DNA from: CATQHS01 sp965203375
GTDB lineage: Bacteria > Actinomycetota > Acidimicrobiia > Acidimicrobiales > Aldehydirespiratoraceae
Direction of reading: 5' to 3'
DNA length: 64,000 bases
NCBI GenBank assembly: GCA_965203375.1
Contig: OZ241886.1
Coordinates: forward strand, 3,410,001-3,474,000
The notes under the pieces are model-generated. The model searched no databases and was not told the origin of the DNA. It saw only the letters and a program-made list of their open reading frames with translations. Below are positions 50,156-58,113 of the stretch, one piece after another. The translations under genes and the position numbers were made by a program. Within the stretch, counting starts at the first letter, position 1; every line of letters starts with the position of its first letter.

Positions 50156-50306
50156 CGGGCGATCACCGTCCAGCACACGGCGCGTCTCGCCAGCGCCAGT
50201 ACCCCGCCGGACGGGCGACTCATCGGGTGATCACCGTCCAGCACGCAGCGCGCTCGGCTGACGCCAGCACCCCGCCGGACGGGCGGCTCATCGGGTGATC
50301 ACCGTC
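50130..50306. repeat. Three 68-bp tandem copies of the Nudix-guaA junction
   Basis: The core (complement of the ATGA overlap, with CCCCGCCGGACGGGCG before it and CGGGTGATCACCGTC after it) occurs with its CAT at 50153, 50221 and 50289, exactly 68 bases apart. On the minus strand the order is Nudix stop, 23-codon ORF, 23-codon ORF, guaA, each link an ATGA. Both micro-ORFs begin MSRPSGGVL like guaA and end with WTVI(T/A)R, like the Nudix tail. Confidence 0.92.
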
Positions 50307-51130
50307 AGGAACCGGCGCAGGACGGAGGCGGTCATCCCCCACACCGTGTCGCCGTCTAGCTCGAAGAAGGCCATGGGCCGCTCGGCGCCGCCCAGCGGCC
50401 AGATCTCCTCGCGCCACACGTCGGGGCTCAGAAGCTGGTGGACCCCAACGTGAAGGATCGACTCCACCTCGGCCGGGTCGGGGGTCAGCGGGGGGAGCTC
50501 GTCGATCAGGCCGACGAAGGGGTGTACCCGGGCCCGGGACGTGACGGTGGTGAAGCTCTCCAGGCGCCCGATCGGCCGCACTCGGGCCGGGTCGAGCCCG
50601 ATCTCCTCAGACGCCTCCCTCAGGGCGGTGGCCCACAGGTCGGCGTCGGCGGGCTCGCGGCGGCCGCCGGGGAAGGCCACTTCGCCGGCGTGGTTGCGGA
50701 GATGGGAGGCCCGCCGGGTGAGCACCAGCCAGGGCAGGCCGTCGCGCTCGTACAGGGGCACCAGCACCGCGGAGGGCGAGACCGGCCCGGTCGGGGTCGG
50801 CCAGCCTCGGCCGGGTTCGGCCCGCGGGTTGGGACCGGACCCAGGCGGCAGGGCCGACACGGCATCAAGTGACAGGGCCTGCTCGGATTCGGACCGCGGG
50901 GCCGGCTCCGCCGACGGAGCCGGGGCCGGCGGGGTCATGGGGGCCAGCGCCTCGACCGCCTCGACGATGCGGTCCGCCGACGGCCGAAGCCGAGGGGCGG
51001 GCAATCCGGCCCAGGGTGGCGGCCCCCCGGCCCTGGCCCCGGCGGGGCGGGGAATAACCTGGGGCTTGTCGGGCGAATCCGGGGTCAGCGGAGGAGCCGG
51101 GGCCAAGACCTCGCCGGGCGGGCGATGCAC
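50288..51130 (-). CDS. Nudix hydrolase, CoA pyrophosphatase-like
   Basis: Hydrolyses a nucleoside diphosphate linked to another moiety; most similar in layout to CoA/acyl-CoA diphosphatases. The Nudix box GX5EX7REUXEEXGU is complete in FPGGRREPADADL...REASEEIGL, and the preceding LVLTRRASHLRNHAGEVAFPGG is typical of NUDT7-like enzymes. The 280 residues include a Pro/Ala-rich insert (about 64-115). GTG 51130 is used because residues 35-63 (PPPWAGLPAPRL...ADRIVEAVEAL) look genuine; ATG 50938 is the alternative. Its stop overlaps the first junction micro-ORF. Confidence 0.85.
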   Translation of the reverse strand: MHRPPGEVLAPAPPLTPDSPDKPQVIPRPAGARAGGPPPWAGLPAPRLRPSADRIVEAVEALAPMTPPAPAPSAEPAPRSESEQALSLDAVSALPPGSGPNPRAEPGRGWPTPTGPVSPSAVLVPLYERDGLPWLVLTRRASHLRNHAGEVAFPGGRREPADADLWATALREASEEIGLDPARVRPIGRLESFTTVTSRARVHPFVGLIDELPPLTPDPAEVESILHVGVHQLLSPDVWREEIWPLGGAERPMAFFELDGDTVWGMTASVLRRFLTVITR

Positions 51131-51183
51131 TCCGGTGAGGCTAGGCCCCGCGTCGGCCCGCGGCGGGCCATGCCCGCCGGTGG

Positions 51184-52824
51184 CTACATCATGCCGCCCA
51201 TGCCGCCCATCGGGTCGCCGCCGCCGGCGCCGGCGGGCGGCTTCTCCTCGGGCTTGTCGGCGACCAGCGCCTCGGTGGTGAGCATCAGCCCGGCGATGGA
51301 GGCCGCGTTCTGGAGGGCGGCCCGGGTCACCTTCACCGGGTCGATCACGCCGGCCGCGACCAGGTCGGTCATCTCGCCGGCCATGGCGTCGAACCCGACG
51401 CTGCCGGAGGCCTCCTCCACGCCCCGCACCACGATGGCGCCCTCGTGGCCCGCGTTCACGGCGATGAGCCGGGTGGGGGCGGTCAGGGACTGGTGGATGA
51501 TGCGGGCCCCGGTGGCCTCGTCGCCCGACAGCGAGTCCGCCGCCGACTCCACCGCGGACCGGGCCCGGATCAGGGCGGTGCCGCCGCCGGCGACGATGCC
51601 CTCCTCGATGGCGGCCCGAGTGGCCGAGATGGCGTCCTCGATGCGGTGCTTCTTCTCCTTGAGCTCGATCTCGGTGGCCGCCCCCACCTGGACCACGGCC
51701 ACCCCGCCGGCCAGCTTGGCCAGCCGCTCCTGGAGCTTCTCCCGGTCCCAGTCGGAGTCGGTGTTGTCGATCTCGGCCTTGATCTGGCTGACCCGGCCCT
51801 CCACGTCGGCGGCGCTGCCCGCGCCCTCGACGATGGTGGTGTCGTCCTTGGTCACCACCACCTTGCGGGCCGAGCCCATCAGCGACAGGTCGATCGAGTC
51901 CAGCTTGAGGCCGACCTCCTCGGCCACGACCTGCCCGCCGGTGAGGATGGCCATGTCCTGGAGCATCGCCTTGCGGCGCTCGCCGAAGCCCGGCGCCTTG
52001 ACCGCCACCGAGCTGAACGTGCCCCGGATCTTGTTGACCACCAGCGTGGCCAGGGCCTCGCCCTCCACGTCCTCGGCGATGACCAGCAGCGGCTTGCCCG
52101 ACTGCATGACCTTCTCGAGCACCGGCAGCAGGTCCTGGACGCTGGAGATCTTGCCCTGGTTCAACAGGACGTAGGGGTTCTCCAGCACGGCCTCCTGGCG
52201 TTCGGGGTCGGTGACGAAGTAGGGGGAGAGGAAGCCCTTGTCGAACTGCATGCCCTCGACGAAGTCGAGGTCCATGCCGAAGGTGTTGCTCTCCTCGACA
52301 GTGATCACCCCGTCCTTGCCCACCTTGTCGAAGGCCTCGGCCAGGGTCTCCCCCACCGAAGCGTCGGCGGCGGAGATGGCCGCCACCGACTGCACCTTCT
52401 CCTTGTCGGTGGACACCGGCACGGCCTGGTCGGCCAGCGAGTCCACCGCGGCGGCCACCGCCTTCTCCATGCCCCGCTTGAGGGCCATGGGGTTGGCGCC
52501 GGCGGCCACGTTGCGCAGCCCCTCGCGCACCAGGGCCTGGGCCAGGACGGTGGCGGTGGTGGTGCCGTCGCCGGCGATGTCGTTGGTCTTGGTGGCGACC
52601 TCCTTCACGAGCTGCACGCCCATGTTCTCGAAGTTGTCGTCCAGCTCGACCTCGCGGGCGATGGACACCCCGTCGTTGGTGATGGTGGGGGCCCCGAACT
52701 TCTTGTCGAGCACCACGTTGCGGCCCTTGGGGCCGAGGGTCACCTTGACGGCGTCGGCCAGCTTGTTGACGCCCGACTCCAGGCCCCTACGGGCCTCTTC
52801 GTCAAACTTGAGGATCTTCGGCAT
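51184..52824 (-). CDS. groL: Chaperonin GroEL (Hsp60)
   Basis: ATP-driven 14-mer folding chamber, 546 residues. KVTLGPKGRNVVLDKKFGAPTITNDGVSIARE and AGDGTTTATVLAQAL form the ATP site; GGGDPMGGMGGMM is the usual Gly-Met tail. Ten bases downstream of groES in the same operon, under CIRCE/HrcA control. Confidence 0.98.
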   Translation of the reverse strand: MPKILKFDEEARRGLESGVNKLADAVKVTLGPKGRNVVLDKKFGAPTITNDGVSIAREVELDDNFENMGVQLVKEVATKTNDIAGDGTTTATVLAQALVREGLRNVAAGANPMALKRGMEKAVAAAVDSLADQAVPVSTDKEKVQSVAAISAADASVGETLAEAFDKVGKDGVITVEESNTFGMDLDFVEGMQFDKGFLSPYFVTDPERQEAVLENPYVLLNQGKISSVQDLLPVLEKVMQSGKPLLVIAEDVEGEALATLVVNKIRGTFSSVAVKAPGFGERRKAMLQDMAILTGGQVVAEEVGLKLDSIDLSLMGSARKVVVTKDDTTIVEGAGSAADVEGRVSQIKAEIDNTDSDWDREKLQERLAKLAGGVAVVQVGAATEIELKEKKHRIEDAISATRAAIEEGIVAGGGTALIRARSAVESAADSLSGDEATGARIIHQSLTAPTRLIAVNAGHEGAIVVRGVEEASGSVGFDAMAGEMTDLVAAGVIDPVKVTRAALQNAASIAGLMLTTEALVADKPEEKPPAGAGGGDPMGGMGGMM

Positions 52825-52834
52825 CGGCGGACCC

Positions 52835-53125
52835 TCAGGCGAGCGTGGCCAGCACGTCGCGGGCGTTGAGGATCAGCAGGTCCTCGCCCTCCACGGTGAT
52901 CTCGGTGCCGCCGTACTTCGAGTACACGACGGTGTCGCCGACCGAGACGTCGACGGGGATGACCTCGCCGGTCTGGTCCGACCGGCGGCCGGGTCCCACG
53001 GCCAGCACCTCGCCCTGCTGGGGCTTCTCTTTGGCGGTGTCGGGAATGACGAGACCGCTGGCGGTGGTCTCCTCGGCATCGCCGGGGCGTACGACGATGC
53101 GATCCTCGAGGGGCTTCAGGTTCAT
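52835..53125 (-). CDS. groS: Co-chaperonin GroES (Hsp10)
   Basis: Lid of the GroEL chamber, 96 residues. The N-terminus LKPLEDRIVVRPGDAEETTASGLVIPDTAKEKPQQGEVLAVG contains the mobile loop, and VVYSKYGGTEITVEGEDLLIL the core barrel. ATG 53125 with GGAGG site. First gene of the operon, behind a promoter and CIRCE element. Confidence 0.98.
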   Translation of the reverse strand: MNLKPLEDRIVVRPGDAEETTASGLVIPDTAKEKPQQGEVLAVGPGRRSDQTGEVIPVDVSVGDTVVYSKYGGTEITVEGEDLLILNARDVLATLA

Positions 53126-53186
53126 TGGTCCTCCGGACTCGTTGGCTCGTTGACGGACGATTCGGCAGGGGCGTTAGACGAGGGCG

Positions 53187-53213
53187 TTAGCACTCGACTA
53201 AGCCGAGTGCTAA
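53187..53213. promoter_or_regulatory. CIRCE operator (HrcA site)
   Basis: Perfect TTAGCACTC-N9-GAGTGCTAA consensus upstream of groES. HrcA binding here would block the predicted transcription start and is relieved by heat shock. Confidence 0.97.
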
Positions 53214-53241
53214 CGATAGGCCCCGCGACCGGATCGGACAA
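53213..53241 (-). promoter_or_regulatory. groESL promoter
   Basis: Minus-strand -35 TTGTCC (53236-53241), 17-base spacer, -10 TATCGT (53213-53218), immediately before the CIRCE element, whose last base it shares. The -35 lies only 14 bases from the tsaD stop. Confidence 0.75.
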
Positions 53242-53254
53242 CACGCGGACGCGC

Positions 53255-54289
53255 TCAGCAGCCGGGCAGGCGCAGGGACGGGTCGGCGCCCGCGTCCAGG
53301 GGCGAGGGGCCGTCGGCCCGGAGCCGCCACCAGCCGGCCGCGGCCACCATGGCCGCGTTGTCGGTACACATGGCCGGGCTGGGCAGGTAGGCCCCCAGCC
53401 CGTCGGCCATCCCGGCGTCGAGGACCAGCTCCCGCAGCCGGGAGTTGGCGGCCACCCCTCCGGCCAGGCACAGGCCCCGGGCCCCGCAGGCGGCCGCGGC
53501 CCGGCGGGCCTTGGTCACCAGCACGTCGGCCACCGCCTCTTGGAAGGAGGCGGCCACGTCGGCGGGGTCGGCGGCGGGGTGGCGGCGGACGTGGTTGATC
53601 ACCGCCGTCTTCAGGCCGCTGAAGGAGAAGTTCCAGCCGTCGTCGAGCATGGGCCGGGGGAAGGCGATGGCGCCGGGGTCGCCGGAGGCGGCCAGGCGGT
53701 CGACGGCGGGGCCGCCCGGGTAGCCGAGCCCCAGGAAGCGGGCCACCTTGTCGAAGGCTTCGCCGGCCGCGTCGTCGACGGTCTCGCCCAGCAGGCGGAA
53801 CCGCAGCCGGTCTTCCATGAGGATCAGCATGGTGTGGCCGCCCGACACCAGGATCATCACCACCGGCAGCTCAATGTCGGGCTCGTCGAGGAAAGCGGCG
53901 TGGAGGTGGGCCTCCAGGTGGTTGACGGCCACGAAGGGCACCGACCACACCAGTGACAGGGCCTTGGCCGCCGACACCCCCACCAGCAGCGCCCCCACCA
54001 GGCCGGGGCCGCAGGTGGCGGCCACCGCGGCCACGTCGCCGTCGGCCGCCCCGGCGGTGACGGTGGCCTCGGCTATCACCGGCCCCATCAGCTCGACGTG
54101 GGCCCGGCCCGCGATCTCGGGCACCACCCCGCCGTAGCGGGCGTGGAGGTCGATCTGGCTCGACACCACCGACGACAGCACCCGGCGGCCGCCCCCGGCC
54201 ACCACCGCGGCGGCGGTCTCGTCGCAGGACGTCTCGATGCCCAGCACCAGAGCGTCGTCGCCGACGACCGGCGGATGCGGCGGGGTCAC
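53255..54289 (-). CDS. tsaD: tRNA N6-threonylcarbamoyladenosine synthase TsaD
   Basis: Transfers the threonylcarbamoyl group to A37 of ANN-reading tRNAs, with TsaB and TsaE; 344 residues. Metal-binding His in HLEAHLHAA, ASKHA-fold motifs VLGIETSCDETAAAVV, GPGLVGALLVGVSAAKAL, SGGHTMLI and LAGGVAANSRLR. GTG 54289 overlaps as GTGA the stop of a 36-codon ORF that separates it from tsaB. Confidence 0.96.
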   Translation of the reverse strand: MTPPHPPVVGDDALVLGIETSCDETAAAVVAGGGRRVLSSVVSSQIDLHARYGGVVPEIAGRAHVELMGPVIAEATVTAGAADGDVAAVAATCGPGLVGALLVGVSAAKALSLVWSVPFVAVNHLEAHLHAAFLDEPDIELPVVMILVSGGHTMLILMEDRLRFRLLGETVDDAAGEAFDKVARFLGLGYPGGPAVDRLAASGDPGAIAFPRPMLDDGWNFSFSGLKTAVINHVRRHPAADPADVAASFQEAVADVLVTKARRAAAACGARGLCLAGGVAANSRLRELVLDAGMADGLGAYLPSPAMCTDNAAMVAAAGWWRLRADGPSPLDAGADPSLRLPGC

Positions 54290-54396
54290 CGGCGGCGATC
54301 CGACGACTGGGCCAGCGGAGCTTGCGGCGGCGGCGGCGAGCCGGCGACCGGCGGTACCAACAGTGCTGACGGCGGCGGGAGCGGCGGCGGGGTCAC
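54286..54396 (-). CDS. 36-codon linker ORF coupled to tsaB and tsaD
   Basis: Starts at GTG 54396, overlapping the tsaB stop as GTGA, and ends in a TGA overlapping the tsaD start as GTGA. Its start and the tsaD start share GTGACCCCGCCGC, so it looks like a duplicated start region. The product is Pro-rich (VTPPPLPPPSALLVPP) and resembles no RimI acetyltransferase, which commonly stands between these genes. It may serve only to pass ribosomes along. Confidence 0.4.
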   Translation of the reverse strand: MTPPPLPPPSALLVPPVAGSPPPPQAPLAQSSDRRR

Positions 54397-55127
54397 GGCG
54401 CCGACGCCTTCGTTGGGGCGGCGGAGGCAGCGGAGGGGGCGGCGGCGGGCCATTTGGCCTCGGCGTCGGGGCGGCGCAGGTACAGGGGGCGGATCTCCTC
54501 GGGCGGCACGTGCTCCTCCCTCTGGGCCCGGGCGCAGGCGAGCTGCACCAGCGACTCGGCCGAGGGGCAGGCGAAACCCCGGTCGGCGATCTCGGCGCCG
54601 CGGACCGGGGCGAACACCGAGCGGTACCGCACCGCCCCGTCCCCCACCACCAGCGTCCCGGCTCCGTCGGCCATTATCTCGGCGGCGACGGCCTCGGGGG
54701 AGGACACGGCTGGCTCGGAGACCCGCTGGACCCCGCCCGGCACCGGCCGGTAGCGGGCGCAGAACACCTCGCCCCGGCGGGCGTCGATCACCGCGGTGAT
54801 CCGGCGGCTGGTGTGGCGGACCGGGAAGGCGACCAAATCCAGGCTGGTCACCCCGACCATGTTCACCCTCAGGGCCGAGGCGATGGTCATGGCCGTGGCC
54901 ACCCCCACCCGCAGGCCGGTGTAGAGGCCGGGGCCCACGTCCACGGCCACCGCGGCCACGTCGCGCAGGCGGACGCCAGCCTGCTCGCACACCGCGGAGA
55001 TCTGGGGGGCGAGCATCTCGGCGTGGCGGCGGTCCCGGACGGCCCGGACCGCGGCCCGGACTCCGTCGCCGTCGCCGACCGCGCATCCGGTGGAGGCGGT
55101 GGCCGTCTCAATCCCCAAGATCAACAC
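54393..55127 (-). CDS. tsaB: tRNA t6A biosynthesis protein TsaB
   Basis: Partner and scaffold for TsaD, 244 residues, ASKHA fold: LILGIETATASTGCAV, HAEMLAPQISAVCEQAG, VDVGPGLYTGLRVGVATAMTIA. The C-terminal 15 residues are Ala/Lys/Pro-rich. GTG 55127 gives an overlap of seven bases with tsaE. Order tsaE-tsaB-tsaD is conserved in many actinobacteria. Confidence 0.93.
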   Translation of the reverse strand: MLILGIETATASTGCAVGDGDGVRAAVRAVRDRRHAEMLAPQISAVCEQAGVRLRDVAAVAVDVGPGLYTGLRVGVATAMTIASALRVNMVGVTSLDLVAFPVRHTSRRITAVIDARRGEVFCARYRPVPGGVQRVSEPAVSSPEAVAAEIMADGAGTLVVGDGAVRYRSVFAPVRGAEIADRGFACPSAESLVQLACARAQREEHVPPEEIRPLYLRRPDAEAKWPAAAPSAASAAPTKASAP

Positions 55128-55621
55128 GCCAACTCCGTCTCGGCGGGCGTCCGCCAGGTTTGCACGGCGAGGTCCATAGCGGCAGAGCGGTCCAGCCAGG
55201 ACGGGCCCCGCGCCGCCAACTCGACGGTCCGGTCGTCGGGGCCGGGGCCGAAGCCGATGGCGATCTCGAGCCGGTCGGCCGGGAGGGCGGCGGAGATGAC
55301 ATCGCCCCACTCCACCAGGGTCACCCCGTCGTCGAGGAGTTCGGGCAGGGCCAGGTCGTGAGCCTCGGCGATCCCGCTCAGGCGGTAGGCGTCGAGATGG
55401 TTCACCACCATCCGGCCCGCATAGCGGTTGGCCAGCACGAAGGTGGGGCTGGTCACCGGGGCGACGACGCCCAGAGCCGCGGCGAACCCCTGGACGAAAG
55501 CGGTTTTGCCCGCGCCCAACTCGCCGGTGAGCGCGATCAAGTCGCCAGGGCTGGCCACAACGGCCACCGCCCCGCCCAGCGAGCGGGTGCTGGCCGCAGA
55601 CCGGGTGACGCAGGAAATCAC
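55121..55621 (-). CDS. tsaE: tRNA t6A biosynthesis ATPase TsaE
   Basis: Small P-loop ATPase that regenerates the TsaBD complex, 166 residues. Walker A GELGAGKTAFVQGFAAALG; SPTFVLANRY and NHLDAYRLSG and VEWGD are family motifs. GTG 55621 start. The first 30 codons and the bases upstream are duplicated at 58006-58113 on the far side of the restriction-modification genes. Its original upstream partner was probably the TOPRIM-like gene, to which the copy is joined by GTGA. Confidence 0.95.
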   Translation of the reverse strand: MISCVTRSAASTRSLGGAVAVVASPGDLIALTGELGAGKTAFVQGFAAALGVVAPVTSPTFVLANRYAGRMVVNHLDAYRLSGIAEAHDLALPELLDDGVTLVEWGDVISAALPADRLEIAIGFGPGPDDRTVELAARGPSWLDRSAAMDLAVQTWRTPAETELAC

Positions 55622-55638
55622 CCCGCCGAGGGTAACGA
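55531..55638. repeat. Left copy of the 108-bp direct repeat flanking the R-M genes
   Basis: Covers the first 30 codons of tsaE and about 17 bases upstream. It matches 58006-58113 with three mismatches in 108 bases; weaker similarity with small gaps runs on to about 55653 and 58131. Confidence 0.95.
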
Positions 55639-55711
55639 CTGCGCTACGGTGAGCCGACAGCAGGCCACATGACGGTTGAATTCAGGTCATCATGGTGTAT
55701 AGTAGGATACA

Positions 55712-56929
55712 GTGAAAATTGATCTAACCTTCTTAGACCTATTCTGTGGAGCCGGCGGCCTGAGCGCGGGCTTTCAAACCGCTGGCTATCGACCAATTTT
55801 TGCCGCCGACTCAATGCCTGCTGCGGTTCGTACCTATGATCTGAATTTTGCTGATGACGCAACGCTCGAATCACTTACCTGGAACACACTATTACCGACA
55901 GCAGATGTGTTTGTTGGCGGACCGCCATGCCAAGGATTTTCTTCGGCCGGGCGAAGAGTAACCGGAGATGCCCGCAACTCACTGGTTGCGGTATTTGCTC
56001 ATCTGGTTGCTCGCCATCGACCTAAGGCATTTCTGTTTGAGAATGTTGAAGGGTTTTTAACAGGAGACCGGGGCCAATGGGTTGTGGATCTAATAGACCC
56101 ACTGGTGCGCGCTGGTTATTGTATTAATATACACAAGATCAACGCTGCACATTATGGGGTGCCGCAACATCGTAAGCGCGTCGTGGCACTCGGTGGGCTG
56201 GGTTGGGATACGGGTTTTCCGCCTGTCACGCACCGGGCGATAGGCATTCCCGGAGCAAAACATGTAGGCATCGGGTTGCCTTACTGTCCCACAGTAGAAG
56301 AATCGCTTGACGGCCTTCCTACAGCTAAGCCTAGAACACGTGCTCTGCTTGATCCATTTGATCACAACTTCCGCCTCACTCAGGACACCGATCTCATACG
56401 AATAAGCGAACTCAAACCAGGCCAAACCATGAAAGACTTGCCTGAGGAACTCTGGCATAAAACTTACCGCCGCCGAGCCTACAGACGAGTCATGGATGGA
56501 ACACTCCCAGAACACCGAGGCGGAGCACCAGCAGGGCTTCGAAGATTGATCGGTAACCAGCCTTCAAAGACCATCACAAGAGGTGCTATTTCCGAATTTA
56601 TTCACCCTATAGAGGATCGGATGCTCACGCTGCGTGAGTGCGCCCGTCTTCAAACTTTCGCTGATGATTTTATATTTGAAGGAACCTTGAGCGAAAAGGC
56701 ACTCCTGATCGGAAATGCAGTGCCACCACGCTTGGCCAAGTTGTTGGGCTTACATTTGTCAAAGGGACTACTTGGCAAACTCGAGCATTCGTCGCCTGGA
56801 TTAAAATCATTTGTAGTTTCCAACGCCTCAATCATGAGTCCATCTCTTAAACGAACATACGACATGGTCGCTGAAAAATATTTGCCGAATAATGTCCGAC
56901 AATTCTCATTGCTAGACACCACCATGTGA
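55712..56929 (+). CDS. DNA (cytosine-5) methyltransferase
   Basis: Type II modification enzyme, 405 residues. C5 motifs in order: I FLDLFCGAGGLSAGF (7-21), IV with catalytic Cys73 in GGPPCQGFSS, VI FENVEG, VIII YGVPQHRKR, IX RECARLQTFADDF, X IGNAVPP. The target-recognition region is about 200-300. GTG 55712 behind AGGA. AT-rich compared with the tsa genes and on the opposite strand; translationally coupled to the endonuclease. A short -10-like TATAGT lies near 55698. Confidence 0.95.
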   Translation: MKIDLTFLDLFCGAGGLSAGFQTAGYRPIFAADSMPAAVRTYDLNFADDATLESLTWNTLLPTADVFVGGPPCQGFSSAGRRVTGDARNSLVAVFAHLVARHRPKAFLFENVEGFLTGDRGQWVVDLIDPLVRAGYCINIHKINAAHYGVPQHRKRVVALGGLGWDTGFPPVTHRAIGIPGAKHVGIGLPYCPTVEESLDGLPTAKPRTRALLDPFDHNFRLTQDTDLIRISELKPGQTMKDLPEELWHKTYRRRAYRRVMDGTLPEHRGGAPAGLRRLIGNQPSKTITRGAISEFIHPIEDRMLTLRECARLQTFADDFIFEGTLSEKALLIGNAVPPRLAKLLGLHLSKGLLGKLEHSSPGLKSFVVSNASIMSPSLKRTYDMVAEKYLPNNVRQFSLLDTTM

Positions 56930-57948
56930 GGAGAAGCGTGTCTCTATCTCAGTCACAAAAATCTTTGATCGAAAAGGCACGCCACGTCAGTAAGAGCGAA
57001 TCGGCTGTTCCACTTGATGATGGCTTACTTAGCTATATCTTAGCTAGAATTATTCATGACCTTGCCCTACATGACCAGTATCCCGAAGTACCGAGAGAAA
57101 TACCACCGTTCTTCGAGACTTGGCCAATTGCGTCACTGCATTTGGAGGGATTAGACTTCAGCCTGATAGCAGAGCGCCTGTTCACATCAACTCCAGACAC
57201 GGACACCTATTTCTCTTGCCTCGCGAGCCTTCTCAAAGCTCGTCTGAAATTCGAACGCATAATGCAAAGACAATCTTTCCCAACGATGGATCAAGTGTGC
57301 CCGCGTGGTCTCTTACAGTACGGTAGCCTGCCAGTACCTGCCCTCGCTGGTCTTCTCTACTGGCGTAAATGGCTTTATGATCCGGATAACAGAGCCGCAC
57401 AAGAGACGGGATATCTATTTGAGCCTATTCTAGCAACAGTAATAGGCGGTACACCAGTTAGCGCTAAGAGAAGTCCAATTAAACGGAGTGGCGATGACAG
57501 TAAGGGCCGACAAGTTGACTGCTTAAAGGGTAGACAGGCTTATGAGTTCAAATTACGCGTGACCATAGCCCCTTCAGGTCAAGGTAGATGGCAAGAAGAA
57601 CTCAGTTTTCCAGCGGATTGTGTGAGTTCGCATTACGTCCCAGTCCTAATCGTTCTTGATCCAACTGATAACCTCAAGCTTACGGAACTTGTATCGGCTT
57701 TCCACGACGCCGGTGGAAGGACTTACATCGGAGACGCCGCATGGGCATTGTTGGAAGCCGAAGCAGGCCAAGTATTGGCACAATTCTTGAAACATTACAT
57801 TCGTTCACCTTTGGATTCATTGATACGTCACGCGCCAGACAGATTGCCAACCTTAGAAATCCATGACAATGACTCAACCGTGCGATTCCGAGTTGGTGGT
57901 GAGATTCTAACAATAGACAGGGCTAATGACGATTTTATTTCTAAGTGA
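56926..57948 (+). CDS. Type II restriction endonuclease, ApaLI-like
   Basis: Cognate endonuclease of 340 residues. The PD-(D/E)xK core is visible as RQVDCLKGRQAYEFKLRV, with D198 and E207-x-K209, followed by SGQGRWQEELSFP and VPVLIVLDPT; these match my memory of the ApaLI family (recognition GTGCAC), but the specificity is inference. GTG 56926 overlaps the methyltransferase stop as GTGA; GTG 56938, with GAGGAG before it, is an equal candidate. Low GC, flanked by the long direct repeats. Confidence 0.82.
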   Translation: MRRSVSLSQSQKSLIEKARHVSKSESAVPLDDGLLSYILARIIHDLALHDQYPEVPREIPPFFETWPIASLHLEGLDFSLIAERLFTSTPDTDTYFSCLASLLKARLKFERIMQRQSFPTMDQVCPRGLLQYGSLPVPALAGLLYWRKWLYDPDNRAAQETGYLFEPILATVIGGTPVSAKRSPIKRSGDDSKGRQVDCLKGRQAYEFKLRVTIAPSGQGRWQEELSFPADCVSSHYVPVLIVLDPTDNLKLTELVSAFHDAGGRTYIGDAAWALLEAEAGQVLAQFLKHYIRSPLDSLIRHAPDRLPTLEIHDNDSTVRFRVGGEILTIDRANDDFISK

Positions 57949-57997
57949 TTATGACTCTATGCCTGAAGATGTTGATGATGCCATACCAGGCGTGTGA

Positions 57998-58096
57998 CTA
58001 AATAAGCGAGATCAGGTCGCCAGGGCTGGCCACGACGGCCACCGCCCCGCCCAGCGAGCGGGTGCTGGCCGCAGACCGGGTGACGCAGGAAATCAC
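57998..58096 (-). pseudogene. tsaE: Truncated tsaE 5' fragment
   Basis: GTG at 58096 opens the same frame as tsaE for 30 codons (VISCVTRSAASTRSLGG...ASPGDLI), then runs into new DNA and a TAG at 57998-58000. It is the duplicated start of tsaE left on the other side of the restriction-modification insertion. Its GTG overlaps the stop of the TOPRIM-like gene as GTGA, preserving the ancestral junction. Confidence 0.88.
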
Positions 58097-58113
58097 CCCG
58101 CCGAGGGTAACGA
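58006..58113. repeat. Right copy of the 108-bp direct repeat flanking the R-M genes
   Basis: About 97% identical to 55531-55638. Contains the tsaE fragment and the last codons of the TOPRIM-like gene, whose reading ends RDSLPSAG. Confidence 0.95.
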
